Shown: positions 41,940 to 61,159, numbered from the stretch's first letter. The stretch: DNA of 64,000 nt from Streptomyces aurantiogriseus (GCF_014649375.1 NZ_BMSX01000004.1:186001-250000), one strand, 5' to 3'. Numbers and translations are program-made. Notes: generated by a model not told the origin, from the sequence alone.

Positions 41940-43066
41940 GTCTCCTCCCCGAGCAGTCGCACCACCGCGCAGGCCACGGACCCGTCACGGTCGATCGAGG
42001 TGATCACGGCCGGTCTGCCGTGGCTCGTGGGATCGCCCTTCGCGGTGGCGAGGAGGGCGGCGAGCTGGAAGGTGGTGGAGGCGGCCGCGGTGTCGCCGAT
42101 GTGGGTGTGGACATGGACCCGATCCGTGGCCTCGGGGCCGAACAGGCGCCTGAGCAGGGCGGTTTCGACGTGGCCCGTGCGTCCCGTGAGGCCGCCCGCC
42201 ACCGCGGCCCAGACGTCCGGCGCCTCGACGCCGGCGGCGGCGAGGGCGGCACGGACGCAGGCCTCGGCCGTCGTCGCGAGCCGGTCGTCGACGTCCACGC
42301 GGGCGTCCACGGCGAGGAGTTCGGCCAGCGCGGTGCGACCGGCCGGTATGCCGTTGCCCGGCTCGACCAGGAGGAGGGCGCAGCCCTCGCCGAGCGGTCC
42401 GGGCGTCTCGTCGGCGGCGCGGGTGTGGTGCTCGATCCAGGAGCGGGACGGCGAGTACTCCTCGACGGCGCCGACCAGGACCCGTTCGGCGCGGCCGGCC
42501 GCGAGGAGGCGGCGGGCGTAGCCGAGGGCGAGGAGGCCGGAGGGGCGGCCGCCGGCGAGGGTGGTGTTGGGGCCCTTGAGGCCGAAGCGGATGGCGCTGG
42601 CGGCGGCGGGGCAGTTCATCAGGACGTTCGGCATGTACTGCGCCGGCACGTCGTAGGGCTTCTCCCCGGTGAAGGAGGCGTGCGCGAAGTCGTGCTGGCT
42701 CTGCGCGCTGCCGAGGGTGGTGGCGAGGACGAGTGCGGTGCCCGTGCCGACCGGTACCGGCCGCCGCGCGCGGGACGCCTCGTCGAAGAGTTCCCGTACG
42801 GCGGTGACGGCGAGGCCGGTGGCACGGTCCATGGTGCGGGTGCCGGCTCGGCCGAGCACCTCGCGCACCTCGAACCCGGGGACGAGGCAGGCCTGTTCAC
42901 CGGCGTGCCCGTCGGGGACGGGGACGGCACGGCTGCCGTCCCCGGCGTCCGCGGCGACGTCCGCTGTGACGCCCCGCGCGTAGTCGGCGCTCTCCAGGCC
43001 GTACGGCGAGACGGCCGACCAGGCGGTGATGAAGTGGCGGTCGGTGGGGACCGCGACGGTCGTCAT
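41936..43066 (-). CDS. Ketosynthase-like partner lacking the active site (chain-length-factor-like)
   Basis: A 376-aa protein of the KAS II fold. The segment that carries Cys in true ketosynthases reads TTLAGGRPSGLLAL, so Arg174 occupies the Cys position. The two catalytic His motifs are also lost (GGLTGRTG in place of HGTGT; HIGDTAAA in place of LGHTMGA). It is therefore a non-condensing partner, analogous to the chain-length factor of type II PKS heterodimers, in which the Cys is usually Gln. It starts 2 bp after the KS stop. Translational linkage supports a KS/CLF heterodimer. Confidence 0.85.
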   Translation of the reverse strand: MTTVAVPTDRHFITAWSAVSPYGLESADYARGVTADVAADAGDGSRAVPVPDGHAGEQACLVPGFEVREVLGRAGTRTMDRATGLAVTAVRELFDEASRARRPVPVGTGTALVLATTLGSAQSQHDFAHASFTGEKPYDVPAQYMPNVLMNCPAAASAIRFGLKGPNTTLAGGRPSGLLALGYARRLLAAGRAERVLVGAVEEYSPSRSWIEHHTRAADETPGPLGEGCALLLVEPGNGIPAGRTALAELLAVDARVDVDDRLATTAEACVRAALAAAGVEAPDVWAAVAGGLTGRTGHVETALLRRLFGPEATDRVHVHTHIGDTAAASTTFQLAALLATAKGDPTSHGRPAVITSIDRDGSVACAVVRLLGEET

Positions 43067-43068
43067 GA

Positions 43069-44289
43069 TCAGCTCTCCTGGTGTCTGCCGAGGACGACGG
43101 CGGCGTTGTTGCCGCCGAAGGCCAGGCCGTTGTTGACGACGACCCTGAGGTCGGCGTCGACGGCGTGGTTGGGCACGCAGTCGACGGCGCACTCGGGGTC
43201 GGTGGTGCGGTGGTTGACGGTCGGCGGGACGAAGCCGTGCGCGAGCGCGAGCGCCGAGGCGGCGGCGCCGAGGGCGCTGGCGGCGCCCATGGTGTGGCCG
43301 AGCATCGACTTCAGGGCGACGGTGCGCGGCGGCCGGTCCCCGAACACCTGGCGGACGGCCCGGATCTCGGTGACGTCGTTGGTGGGGGTGCCGGTGCCGT
43401 GCGCGGAGATCAGGTCGACCTCCTCGGGTTTGACGCCCGCGTCGGCCAGGGCGAGCCGCATGACCTGCGCGACGCTGTCCGTGTGGGGCGCGGTGGGGTG
43501 GTGGGCGTCGCAGTTGAGGCCGTAGCCGAGGAGTTCGGCGTAGACGCGGGCGCCCCGGGCCCGCGCCGACTCCAGGTCCTCCAGGACGAGGACGCCCGCG
43601 CCCTCGGCGGTGAGCAGTCCTTCCCGGTCGGCGTCGAAGGGCCGGCAGCGGTCGGAGGCGACGAGGCCGAGCCGGTGGAATCCGGCGAAGGTGCGCCGGG
43701 TCAGCGCGTCGGCCCCGCCGACGAGCGCCCAGTCGGCCTCGCCGGAACGTACGGCGTCGTAGCCGTCGCCGACGGCGTAGTTGCCGGCCGCGCAGGCGGT
43801 GCCGAGGACGGAGGGCACCGCCCGGGACAGCCGCAGTTCCCTGACGACGGCGAGGGCGAGGCGGTGGGCGGCGAGCCGGCCGACCGCGACCGGGTCGAGG
43901 TCGGCCGGTACGGTGCCGTTCGCCTGGGCCTCGACGAGCCGGTCGAGGGCGTCGGCCTCGCCGTCGGTGGTGCCGACGGTGACCAGGCCCGGCCGCTCCC
44001 GCAGGTCCGCCGGGTCGAGCCCGGCGTCGCTCACCGCCATGCGGGCGGCGGCGACGGAGAACTGCGTGGCGCGGCCGAGCTGTTCGGCCGGCGTGTGGCG
44101 GACCCACTGGGACGGGGTGAAGTCGTGCACCTCGTGGGCGAGTTGCCGGCGGAAGCCGGTGCTGTCGAAGCGGGTGATGGGGCCCGCTCCGCACCGGCCC
44201 TCGCGCAGGCCCCGGGTGAACTCGGTGACGCCGTTGCCGATGCTGGACAGGACCCCGATCCCGGTCAGCACCACACGCCGGGCGGTCAT
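43069..44289 (-). CDS. Beta-ketoacyl-ACP synthase (KAS II/FabF-like, type II PKS alpha-like)
   Basis: A 406-aa condensing enzyme. The full triad is visible: Cys166 (GTACAAGN), His297 (SAHGTGTPTND) and His332 (KSMLGHTMGA). N-terminal VVLTGIGVLSSIGNG and C-terminal NNGLAFGGNNAAVV are standard. It elongates an ACP-bound chain with malonyl units. The start overlaps the ACP stop as ATGA (44286-44289). In this context it likely builds the acyl starter condensed onto the peptide by the first NRPS C domain. Confidence 0.92.
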   Translation of the reverse strand: MTARRVVLTGIGVLSSIGNGVTEFTRGLREGRCGAGPITRFDSTGFRRQLAHEVHDFTPSQWVRHTPAEQLGRATQFSVAAARMAVSDAGLDPADLRERPGLVTVGTTDGEADALDRLVEAQANGTVPADLDPVAVGRLAAHRLALAVVRELRLSRAVPSVLGTACAAGNYAVGDGYDAVRSGEADWALVGGADALTRRTFAGFHRLGLVASDRCRPFDADREGLLTAEGAGVLVLEDLESARARGARVYAELLGYGLNCDAHHPTAPHTDSVAQVMRLALADAGVKPEEVDLISAHGTGTPTNDVTEIRAVRQVFGDRPPRTVALKSMLGHTMGAASALGAAASALALAHGFVPPTVNHRTTDPECAVDCVPNHAVDADLRVVVNNGLAFGGNNAAVVLGRHQES

Positions 44290-44540
44290 CGCGCTTCGGC
44301 CCGCGCCAGGACCTCGAGGACGGCCTCGAGGTTGACCATCTTCGGCAGTTCGTCCTGCTCGATCGTCACGCCGAAGGTCTTCTCCAGCGTGGACAGCAGC
44401 TCGATGGCGGCGAGGGAGTCGGCGCCGTAGTCGTCGACGAACAGGCCGGTCCGGGTCAGCTCCTCCTCGAGTTCGAGGGCGTCGGCGATGATCTCTCTCA
44501 CCTGGGCCTCGACGGCCTCGTCGATGGTGATGGCACTCAT
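44286..44540 (-). CDS. Acyl carrier protein
   Basis: An 84-aa stand-alone ACP. The phosphopantetheine site is Ser42 in DYGADSLAAIEL, inside the usual four-helix pattern (EAQVREIIADALEL; LDSTLEKTFGV-like helix; EAVLEVLARAEAR). ATG at 44540 is preceded by AAGGAACGCC. It lies between mbtH and the ketosynthase genes and is the obvious carrier for the dissociated KS/KR set. Confidence 0.92.
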   Translation of the reverse strand: MSAITIDEAVEAQVREIIADALELEEELTRTGLFVDDYGADSLAAIELLSTLEKTFGVTIEQDELPKMVNLEAVLEVLARAEAR

Positions 44541-44613
44541 GGCGTTCCTTTCCTGTCCTTCGTGTGAGGTGGTGGTGGTACGAGGTGGGGTCGGTGGCCG
44601 GTGGTGCGGTCGG

Positions 44614-44817
44614 TCAGCTCGCCTCGGCGAGGCTGCGGGGCCGCAGGTCGGTCCAGGTCCGCTCGATGTGGTCGAGGGCCTCGGCCCGTGACGCGTCCGA
44701 CAGGACGGCACTCCAGCCGTCGGGTATCTGCGCGAACGCCGGCCACAGGCAGTGCTGTCCCTCCTCGTTGACCAGCACGTGAAATGTCCCGGCCTCGTCG
44801 TCAAACGGATTTCCCAT
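44614..44817 (-). CDS. mbtH: MbtH-like protein
   Basis: A 67-aa MbtH family chaperone that binds and activates NRPS adenylation domains. The signature is complete: [29 protein letters not shown]. It lies immediately after the NRPS genes and 73 bp before the ACP. The ATG at 44817 is the conserved start (MGNPFDDE); AAGGGA lies about 12 nt upstream. Confidence 0.95.
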   Translation of the reverse strand: MGNPFDDEAGTFHVLVNEEGQHCLWPAFAQIPDGWSAVLSDASRAEALDHIERTWTDLRPRSLAEAS

Positions 44818-44976
44818 TACCGTGACGTGTCCCTTCTTTTTCCACGGACGCGGGCGCACTGATCCCGCGCGGGCATTTCATGGAATGATTCGGATTCGGA
44901 ATCGGAACCGGTGTGGGAACCGGGATCCGAATCGGAATCGAAATCGGAATTCAGAGTTCGGTTCTGCTTTCGCTCC
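44818..44976 (-). other. NRPS-mbtH intergenic region with CGGAAT repeats
   Basis: 160 bp separate the NRPS-B stop from mbtH, the largest gap inside the core operon. It contains CGGATTCGGAATCGGAA-type 6-bp repeats (44885-44955), which can form an imperfect hairpin. An internal promoter or processing site is possible. Confidence 0.4.
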
Positions 44977-52226
<7,250 letters not shown>

Positions 52227-52230
<4 letters not shown>

Positions 52231-55200
52231 AGGGAGGCCCCCCAGTCGTCCATCTCGTTCTCGAATGCGTCCAGTTCGTCCTGGCTCAGCGCGATCAGGT
52301 CCACGTCGCTGGGCGTGTGGCCGCCCGCGTCGGGCCCCTGGGCGTGGGCGACGAGCGCCCGCAGCGCACGGAACCAGCCCTCGGCGACATCGGCCGCATC
52401 GGCCTCGTCGAGGAGTTCGCCCGGCCAGGTCCAGGTGGCGGTCAGGCGCGGCCCGTCCGGCCCGTCCTCGGTGAGGGCGTTGAGGCCGAGCACGTGCGGC
52501 AGCGCCAGCCCGGGGTCGGCGCCCGCCGCGATCAGCGGTGACTCCGCGGTGGTCGCCCAGTCCGCGTCGCGCGCGGCGGGCAGCCGGCCCAGGTAGTTGA
52601 AGCCGAGCTGCGGGGTCCGCTCCAGGCCCGGGTGGGCGGCGAGCCGGCGCAGGAGGCCGTGGCCGATGCCGTGGTCGGGCACGGCCCGCAGCTGCTCCTT
52701 CACCTGCTTCAGCACCCGCCCGGCCGACGGCCCGCCGGCCCACACCTCCGTCCAGTCCGGCGCGCCCAGCTCGACCCGCAGCGGGTAGGTGGTGGTGAAC
52801 CAGCCGACCGTGCGGCCCAGGTCGACCCCCTCGGCGATCTCCTCGCGCCCGTGCCCCTCCATCTCGATCAGCACCGCGCTGCCGTCGTTCCCCTCGCCCC
52901 GCGTGCGGCGCCGCCAGTCGGCGACGGCCAGCGCGTAGGCGGTGACGAGCACGTCGTTGATCTCCGCGTGGAAGGCGGCGGGCACGTCGGTGAGGACGGC
53001 CCGGGTGGTCTCCGCGTCGAGGGTGAGGCGCAGGGTGCGGGCGGTGGCGTGGGTGTCCCGCGCCGGGTCGAGGGGCCGTGCGGCGAGCAGCGGGTCGGGC
53101 GCGGACAGCATCCGCTGCCACAACTCCGCCTCGGCGGAGCGCCGTTCGGAAACGGCCTCCTCGGCGAGCAGCCCCGCCCAGTACCGTACGGAGGTGCCGA
53201 CCGGCTCCAGTTCCGCCGGCTCGCCCGCGGCCGCCGCCTCGTGGGCGCGGCGCAGGTCGTCCAGGAGGATCCGCCAGGAGACGCCGTCGCAGACCAGGTG
53301 GTGCAGGGTCAGCACGAGCCGCCCGGGCCGGCCGGCGCCCGCGTCGAGCCAGGTCGCGCGGAGCATGGTGCCGTCGCGGGGGGCGAGGCGTGCGGCGCCC
53401 TCGCGCGCGGCCCGCCGCACCGCGTCCGCGACCTCGGCGGCGTCCAGCCGGGCCACGTTCTCCCGGCCCAGCAGCCAGGGCGCGTTGACCGAGCCGGGCT
53501 CGCGCACCTTCAGTGTCCAGGTGCCGTCCGCGCCGTCGACGGACAGGCGCATCCGCAGGGCGTCGTGGTGGTCGATCACCGTCTGCAGGGCGGTCGCGAG
53601 GACGGTGCGGGTGAGGCCGGCCGGGGTGCGGACGGCGACCGCCTGGTGGAAGGCGTCGTACGGGCCGTCCAGCTCGCGCAGCCAGTGCACGATCGGGGTG
53701 GGCGCGAAGTCGCCGACGCCGTCGTCCGTGCCGCGCACGACCTGCTCCTCGACCGGCCGGGCGACGACGGCGAGCGCGGCGGGGGTGCGGTGCAGGAAGA
53801 CGTCCTGCGCGGTGAGCAGCAGCCCCGCCGCCCGGGCGCGTCCGACGAGCTGGATGGAGCTGATGGAGTCGCCGCCGAGGTCGAAGAAGCCGCTGTCCGC
53901 GCCGACCTCGGCCAGCCCCAGCACCTCGCCGAACACCGCGCACAGCACCCGTTCCTGCTCGGTCACCGGCGCCCGGCCGCGTGTCGCGTCCGTGTAGTCG
54001 GGCGCCGGCAGGGCGCGCCGGTCGAGCTTGCCGTTGGTGGTGAGCGGCAGGTCCGCCAGCGTCACCACGGCGGCCGGGACCATGTAGTCGGGCAGCCGCC
54101 CGGCCACGTGGGTGCGCAGGGTCGCCGGGGGCGGGGTCGCGCCGGCCGCCGGGACGACGTAGGCGACGAGCCGCTTGTCGCCGGGCCGGTCCTCGCGGAC
54201 GACGACCGCGGCCCGGTCGACCTCCGGGTGGGCGAGCAGCGCCGACTCCACCTCGGCCAGTTCGATGCGGAAGCCCCGCAGCTTGACCTGGTCGTCGGCG
54301 CGGCCCACGTAGTCGAGGGTGCCGTCGGCCCGCCAGCGCACCAGGTCGCCGGTGCGGTACATGCGGGCGCCGGGCCCGCCATGGGGGTCGGTGACGAACC
54401 GCTGGGCGGTCAGGTCCGGGCGCCCGAGGTAGCCGAGCGCGAGGCTCGCGCCGCCGACGTACAGTTCGCCGGTCACGCCGACCGGGACGGGCCGCAGGTC
54501 GTCGTCGAGGACGTGCACCACCGTGCCGGCCAGCGGGGTGCCGATCGGCGGCCTGCCGCCGGGGATCAGCGGGGTGCTGACGGTCGCGCAGACCGTCGTC
54601 TCGGTCGGGCCGTAGGCGTTGAGCAGCGTGGTGTTCGCGGCCCACTTCTCCACCAGCGCGGGCGGGCAGGCCTCCCCCGCCGTGATCACGGTGATCCCGG
54701 GCGGCGCCGGCCGGTCCTCCGGCCAGGCGGCCAGCACGGCTGGCGGCAGGCACACCACGTCGATACCGGCGTCGGTGAGGTAGGTGGCGAGCGGGTCGCC
54801 GGGGCCGCGCTGCTCCTCGGTGGCCAGCACCAGGACCGCGCCGGTCACCAGGGTGGTCAGCACCTCCCAGGCCGCCGCGTCGAAGCTGAGCGAGGCGAAC
54901 TGCAGCACCCGTGTGCCCTCCCGCACCCCGAACCGCCCGGCCTGCGCGGTCAGCGCGGCGGCGGAGGCGTGCCCGACGACCACGCCCTTGGGGCGGCCGG
55001 TGGAGCCCGAGGTGTAGATGACGTACGCCGGGTCGCCGGGCGCCGGACCGCGCCCGGGGGCCCGGGTGGGCCGGCCCGCGAGGTCGGCGAGGGTCCCCTC
55101 CGCGTCCAGCACGAGCGGCTCGGGAGCGCTCGCCGGGACCCGGTCGGCGACGGCCGCCGTGGTCAGCACCGCGGCCGGGCGGGCGTCGCCGAGGACGTAC

Positions 55201-58200
55201 GCGATCCGGTCGTCCGGGTAGGCCGGGTCGACCGGCAGGTACGCGGCCCCCGCGGCGAGGATCGCGAGCACCGCCGTGACGGTGTGCGCGGACCGCTCAG
55301 CCATCAGCGCGACCACCTGCCCGGGCCCGACGCCCCGCTCGACGAGCAGGTGCGCGAGCCGGTGCACCCGGTCGGCGAGGTCGCCGTAGGAGACGGTCGT
55401 GCCGTCGGGGAGGGCGAGCGCGGGCCGGTGCGGGTCGGTGGCGGCGCGGGCGGCGAACAGGCGGGGAACGGTGGTCGGTTCGGGGGCCGCGACGGACGAG
55501 CCGTTCCACTCGCCGAACAGCCGCTCCCGCTCCTTCGGCAGCAGCGCGTCGAAGCCGCTGAGCGCGGTGTCGGGCCGCTCGGTGAGGGCGCGCAGGAAGC
55601 TCGACAGGCGGGCGGCGACCGACTCGGCCGTCGCGTGGGTGAACAGGTCGGCGCTGTACTCCAGCAGGCCGCCGATGCCGGCGGGGCGGCCCTTGTCGTC
55701 CTGCTCCTCGGTGAGTTCGAAGGCCAGGTCGAAGCGGGCGGTGCCCGTCGGGACGGCGGTCGTCTCGGCGCGGGTGCCGGGCAGGGCGAGGTCGGCCGGG
55801 GCGTTGTTCTGCAGGGCGAGCAGCACCTGGAACAGCGGCTGACGGGCCAGCGAGCGCTCCGGGTTGAGGGCGTCCACCAGCCACTCGAACGGCACGTCCT
55901 GGTGGGCGTAGGCGGCGAGGTCGGTGGCGCGGGCGCGGGCGATCAGGTCACGGAAGGTGGGGTCGCCGGAGACGTCGGTGCGCAGCACCAGCGTGTTCAC
56001 GAAGAACCCGACCTGCCGCTCCAGCGCCGCGTCCGTACGCCCCGCGACCGGTGTGCCCAGCGGGATGTCGGTGCCGGCGCCCAGCTTGCGCAGCAGCGCG
56101 GCGAGCGCGGCCTGCAGCACCATGAAGGTGCTGGCGCCGGTGGCGCGGGCGAGCGCGGTGACCGCCTCGTGCAGCTCCCGGTCCAGCCGGAAGAACACCT
56201 GGCCGCCCCGGTGACCGGGCAGCGCGGGCCGCGGGAAGTCCGCGGGCAGCTCCAACTCGTCGGGGATCCCGGCGAGTTCCTCGCGCCAGAAGGCGAGCTG
56301 ACGCGCGGCGAGCGAGGCGGGGTCGGCGCTGTCGCCGAGCAGCTCCCGCTGCCACAGCGTGTAGTCGGCGTACTGCACCGCCGGCGGCTCCCAGTCGGGG
56401 GCGCCGCCCTCCGCGCGCGCCGTGTACGCGGTGCGCAGGTCCTCGGCGAGCGGCAGCACCGACCAGCCGTCCCCGGCGATGTGGTGCAGCACCACCAGCA
56501 GCACGTGCTCGCGCGGCTCCTGGCCGTCGCCTTCCGGCAGCGCGAACAGTTCGGCCCGCAGGGGCAGGTCGACGGCGAGGTCGAAGGGGCGTACGGCCCG
56601 CTCCGCGAGCGCCGCGTCCAGGTCCTCGGGGGCGATCTCGGTGACCGGCAGCAGCGGGCGGTGGGCTCCGGCGTCCAGGACGACCTGGACGGCCCGGCCG
56701 TCCTGCTCGGGGAAGACCGTGCGCAGCGACTCGTGCCGGTCGACGACGTCCCCGAGGGCCGCGGCGAGCGCGTCCCGGTCCAGGCGTCCGGTCAGCCGCA
56801 CGGCCCGCGGCAGGTGGTAGCCGACGGCCGCGTCGGCGTCGAGCCGGTCCAGGAACCACAGGCGCTGCTGCGCGAAGGACAACGGCAGCTCGTCGGGCCG
56901 CTCGCGGGCGGTGACCGCAGGGCGCGCGGCACCGGCCTCGGCGAGCTTCGCGGAGAGTTCGGCGACCGTGGGCGCCTCGAAGAGGACCCGCACGGGCAGT
57001 TCGGCGCCGAGCAGCAGCCGGATCCGGCTGATCACCCGGGTGGCCAGCAGGGAGTGGCCGCCGAACGCGAAGAAGTCGTCGTCGATGCCGACCTGTTCGA
57101 CGCCGAGGACCTCCGCGAACACCGCGCACAGCACCTGCTCCTGCGGGGTGCGGGGGCGGCGGCCCGTCTGTCCGGCGGCGAGGTCGGGCGCGGGCAGCGC
57201 CTTGCGGTCGACCTTGCCGTTCGGGGTCAGCGGCAGCCGGTCCAGGACCACGAACGCGGCCGGGACCATGTAGTCGGGCAGGGTCCCGGCGAGCTCCGCC
57301 TTCACCTCGGCGACATCGACGTCCCCGGTGACGAACGCGGCCAGCCGCATCGTGCCGGCGCTGTCCACGGCGACGTCGACCGCCGCGTCGGTCACCCCGG
57401 TGACCTGCCGCAACGCGGCCTCGACCTCGCCGAGTTCGATGCGGTGTCCGCGGATCTTGACCTGGTGGTCGACGCGCTCCAGGAACTCCAGCCGGCCGTC
57501 GGCGCGGTGCCGTACGCGGTCGCCGGTGCGGTACATGCGGGCGCCCGGCGTCGGCGCGAACGGGTCGGCGACGAACACGGCCGAGGTGCGGCGCGGGTCG
57601 TCCAGGTAGCCGCGGCCCACGCCGACGCCGCCGACGTACAGCTCGCCCGGCGCGCCGACCGGCACGGGGCGCAGGCCGTCGCCGAGGACGTACAGGCGTG
57701 TGTTGCGGATCGCGGAGCCGATCGGGGTGTGGACGTCGCCGAGGTCGGCCTCGGAGCGGATGAAGGCGTGGGTGACGTCGTCGGAGGCCTCGGTCGGGCC
57801 GTAGGCGTTGACCAGCGGGACGTCGGGGAAGTGCGCGAACCAGCGGCGGCACAGGTCGGCGGGGAGGGCCTCGCCGGTGACGACGAGGTGGCGCAGGCAG
57901 GACAGCGCGGGCCGGGCGGCGCCGCTGTCCCAGTCGTCGACGGCGGCCCGCAGCAGCGAGGGCACGACCTCCAGGACGCTGATGTCCTCCTCGTCGACCA
58001 GCGCGAACAGGCCCTGCGGGTCGGCGGCCAGCGAGCGCGGCACGACCCTGGTGCGGCCGCCGGAGACGAGCGCGGCGAGCATCTGCCAGACGGAGATGTC
58101 GAAGGTGACCGGCGCGTTGTGCACGACCGTGTCGGCGGCCGTCAGCTCCAGGTCCTCCACCTTGGCCAGCAGGTGGTTGACCATGCCGGCCCGGTGCACC

Positions 58201-60131
58201 ATGGCGCCCTTGGGGCGGCCCGTGGAACCGGACGTGAAGATCACATAAGCCAGGTCGTCGCCCACGCCCGCAGCCGCCACAGAAGGCGTACGAGCACCCG
58301 TCGGCGCATCGGAGGGCTCCCCCTCGTGGAGTTCGACGATCTTCGGCCAGTGCTCACCGGCCGCCAGCAGCTGGTGGGCGTACCCCTCGCGGGCGGGGCT
58401 GAACAGCAGGGCGTCCGCGCCGCTGTCGGCGAGCAGGGCGGCCCCGCGGGCCACGGGCGCGTGCACGTCCAGCGGGATCCAGGCGGCCCCCGTGGCGAGC
58501 ACCCCGAGCACGGCGGCGACGAACTGCGCCCCCGGATCGGCCACCAGCGCCACCAGCGACCCGGTGGACACCCCGGCCCCCGACAGCCGCAGCGCCACCT
58601 CGTCGGCCCGCGCGCACAGCTCGGCGTACGTCAGCCGTACGGTGCCGTCGTCGACGGCGATCGCGTCCGGGGCCTCGGCGGCCAGCTCGCGCACCCGCTC
58701 CACCACGTCGGTGAAGCCGCCCGTGCGGACGGTGGCGTTCCAGTCCTCCAGCACGACCTGCCGTTCGGCGGGCAGCGTGACGTCGATGCGGCCCAGCGGC
58801 AGCGCGGCCGGGGCGAGCGCGAAGCTCTCCAGGTGACCGAGCAGACGCTCGCCGTGCGCGGCGAGTTCCTCGTCCGTGAACAGGCCCGGGTTGGCGTCCA
58901 GCCGCAGCGTCCAGCGGCCGTCCGGGGCGTCGAGGTAGATCACCTGGAGGCCCGGCACGGGCCCGGTGGAGTGGTTGTGCAGCCGGGCGGTGCACTCCCC
59001 GAAGACGAGGCCGGCCCCGGACTCCAGCACGTTGACGGTCGGCCCGTACGACAGCTCGGCCTCCGCGGACAGGCCGAGCTCGCGGCGGAGCCGGTCCCCG
59101 CGGTAGCCCTGGTGGCGCAGGGTGGAGCGGAGTTCGGCCGCGGTGTGCTCCAGGAGGGCGTCGCGGGTCAGGGCGGGGGTGACGTCCAGCGGCAGCGGCA
59201 GGAAGTTGGCGCGCATCCCGGGGACGGAGCGCGCGACCGGCGTCGACCGGGCCGGCACGGGCAGCGTCAGCAGGACGCGGCTGCCGCCCGTCACCTGGGC
59301 CAGATAGGAGGCGGTGGCGGCGACCAGCGCGGCCGGCAGGGTGACCCGGCTCTCCCAGGCGACGCGCTCCAGCCGGGTCACGGTCGCCGCGGGAACGGGG
59401 GAATTCCACCGCAGCGTGTGCCGTGCCCGTGCGGAGCGGCGCGGGGAGAGCCGGGTCGGCTCGGGGGTCTCCGCGAACCGGCCCGCCCAGAACCGGGCGT
59501 CCCGCTCGTGTTTCGCGGAGTCGAGGTAGGCCCGCTCGTCGTCGACGAGGACGCGCAGGGCCGGCAGCGGAGCGCCGGTGGTGTCGCCGGCGTACAGCTC
59601 GGCGAACCGCCGGTAGAAGGGCGTACGGCTGAAGCCGTCCAGCAGGATGTGGTTGGCGGAGACGTAGAAGCGGTGGTGCTCGTCGGTGAGGCGGTGCAGA
59701 TCCCACCGCACGGCGCCCACGTCCAGGGAGGAGGGGCGCGCCAGGTCCTCCGCCATCAGCCGCCGGGAGACGGCGTCGGGGTCGCTCTCCCGGCGCAGGT
59801 CGCGGACGGGGACGGTGGGGGTGGCTAGGGGGCCGGTGGGGTGGGTCGGTTCGGCGGGGTGCAGGCCGCCGGCCGACTCGGTCCGCGCGGTGAACTCCCG
59901 GATCGTCTGCACGGCCTCGCCGTCCCGCTCCGTGAACACCGCGCGCAGGGCGTCGGTCTCCGCGAGCAGGCGCCGCCAGGCCGCCTGGAGGCGGGCGGGG
60001 TCCAGGGGGCCGTGCAGGTCCAGGTGGTCGGCCATGGTGAAGACCGGGTTGCCGGGGTCGAGCTGCTGGGCGTACCACATCTCCCGCTGCGCGAGCGAGA
60101 GCGGCAGTTCGTGGCTGAACGACTCGCTCAT
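52227..60131 (-). CDS. Nonribosomal peptide synthetase A (C-A-T-C-A-T-E)
   Basis: A 2634-aa dimodular NRPS. C1 (about 1-430) opens with [20 protein letters not shown], the style of starter C domains, with catalytic motif NHILLDG (near 160). A1 (SGSTGRPKG near 635) has pocket D-I-W-E-V-T-A-D-D, the same as A3 of NRPS-B. T1 is FGGHSLLA (near 1025). C2 has HHIAGDG (near 1215). A2 (SGSTGRPKG near 1705) has pocket D-A-W-C-I-A-A-V-C, one residue from the GrsA phenylalanine code. T2 has LGGDSISS, the Asp-containing form typical before E domains (near 2085). The terminal E domain has [10 protein letters not shown] (near 2278) and the NYLGR-type motif. The ATG overlaps the SbnA-like stop as ATGA (60128-60131). 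Confidence 0.93.
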
Positions 60132-61132
60132 CGTTGATTCACTCCAGAGGTGGCGGGGGTCGGCCCGGTGCCGAGGCCGAACTCGTCGAGGCCGTAGATG
60201 TCCTGGACCCAGTTGCTCTGGTAGATCGTGTCCAGGTAGCGATCACCGAGGTCGGGGGAGATGGCCACGGCGGTGACGTCCTCCCCGGGCCGGTGCTCGT
60301 CCAGCCAGCGCACCGCGCCGTTGACGACCGTCCCGGTCGATCCGCCGAAGAGGAACCCGCTGCGCGCCAGCTGGTGGCAGGTGCGGATGGTGTCGATCTC
60401 CGGCACGAGCACCATGTCGTCGACGTACGACTCGTCGAAGAGGGCCGGCCGTACCCCGGCGCCGAGCCCGGGGATCATGCGGGGCCCGGCGGGCCCGCCG
60501 AAGGTGACCGAGCCGACGCTGTCCACGCCGACCACGGTCACCTGGGATCCGGGCCGGTCCTTGAAGTAGCGGGCGCAGCCCATCAGGGTGCCGGTGGTGC
60601 CGGCGCCGACGAACAGCAGCTCCAGTCCGGGGAACTGCTTCTCGATGGCCGGCGCGGTGGTCCGGTAGTGCGCCATCCAGTTGTTGGCGTTGGCGTGCTG
60701 GTTGAGCCAGAGCACCCGCTCGTCGCGGGAGCACAGCGCCCGTACGTGGTCCAGCCGGGCGCCCAGGAAGCCGCCCGCGCCGGTGGCCTCGGTGATGACG
60801 TGCACCTCGCCGCCGAGGGACTCGATGGCCTGTCGCGTCGTCAGGTTGGTGCGGGCGTCCACGACGCAGATGAAGCGATATCCCTTGGCCGCGGCGATCA
60901 TGCTGAGCGCCAGGCCCAGATTGCCCGACGAGGACTCCACCAGCACGGAGTCCGGTCCCAGCGCGCCGCTGCGCTCGGCCGCGTCGATCATGGAGGCGGC
61001 GGCCTTGAGCTTCACCGAGCCGGCGAAGTTGAAGGCCTCGCACTTCAGATAGAGCGGCCATCCGTACAACTGCCGCAGATCGACGAAGAGATCCTCTTCG
61101 TGGAACTCCTGCGGGGTACCGATGATGGGCAC
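60128..61132 (-). CDS. PLP-dependent SbnA/cysteine-synthase-like enzyme
   Basis: A 334-aa fold-type II PLP enzyme related to O-acetylserine sulfhydrylase and SbnA. SbnA joins O-phosphoserine and glutamate en route to 2,3-diaminopropionate. The PLP lysine lies in [11 protein letters not shown], the substrate loop is [13 protein letters not shown], and the phosphate cradle is [10 protein letters not shown]. The SVKLK context differs from the GGSVKDR of CysK. No SbnB-type dehydrogenase partner lies in the window. The GTG at 61132 has GGAGG 9 nt upstream. Translationally coupled to NRPS-A, so it most likely makes one of its monomers; diaminopropionate is the leading idea but unproven. Confidence 0.8.
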   Translation of the reverse strand: MPIIGTPQEFHEEDLFVDLRQLYGWPLYLKCEAFNFAGSVKLKAAASMIDAAERSGALGPDSVLVESSSGNLGLALSMIAAAKGYRFICVVDARTNLTTRQAIESLGGEVHVITEATGAGGFLGARLDHVRALCSRDERVLWLNQHANANNWMAHYRTTAPAIEKQFPGLELLFVGAGTTGTLMGCARYFKDRPGSQVTVVGVDSVGSVTFGGPAGPRMIPGLGAGVRPALFDESYVDDMVLVPEIDTIRTCHQLARSGFLFGGSTGTVVNGAVRWLDEHRPGEDVTAVAISPDLGDRYLDTIYQSNWVQDIYGLDEFGLGTGPTPATSGVNQR

Positions 61133-61159
61133 CGTGCCCGACCTCCCCCGTCCGTCCCG

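Noticed and set aside
40018..41988. Fusion of ketoreductase and methyltransferase in one minus-strand frame
   Set aside because: The apparent join reads the ketoreductase region in a non-coding frame; the two genes have separate starts and a 53-bp gap.
52231..54753. Upstream extension of the NRPS-B frame by about 840 codons
   Set aside because: The extension overlaps the last part of NRPS-A in another frame and is low-complexity; the GTG at 52230 in a GTGA overlap starts a proper C domain.
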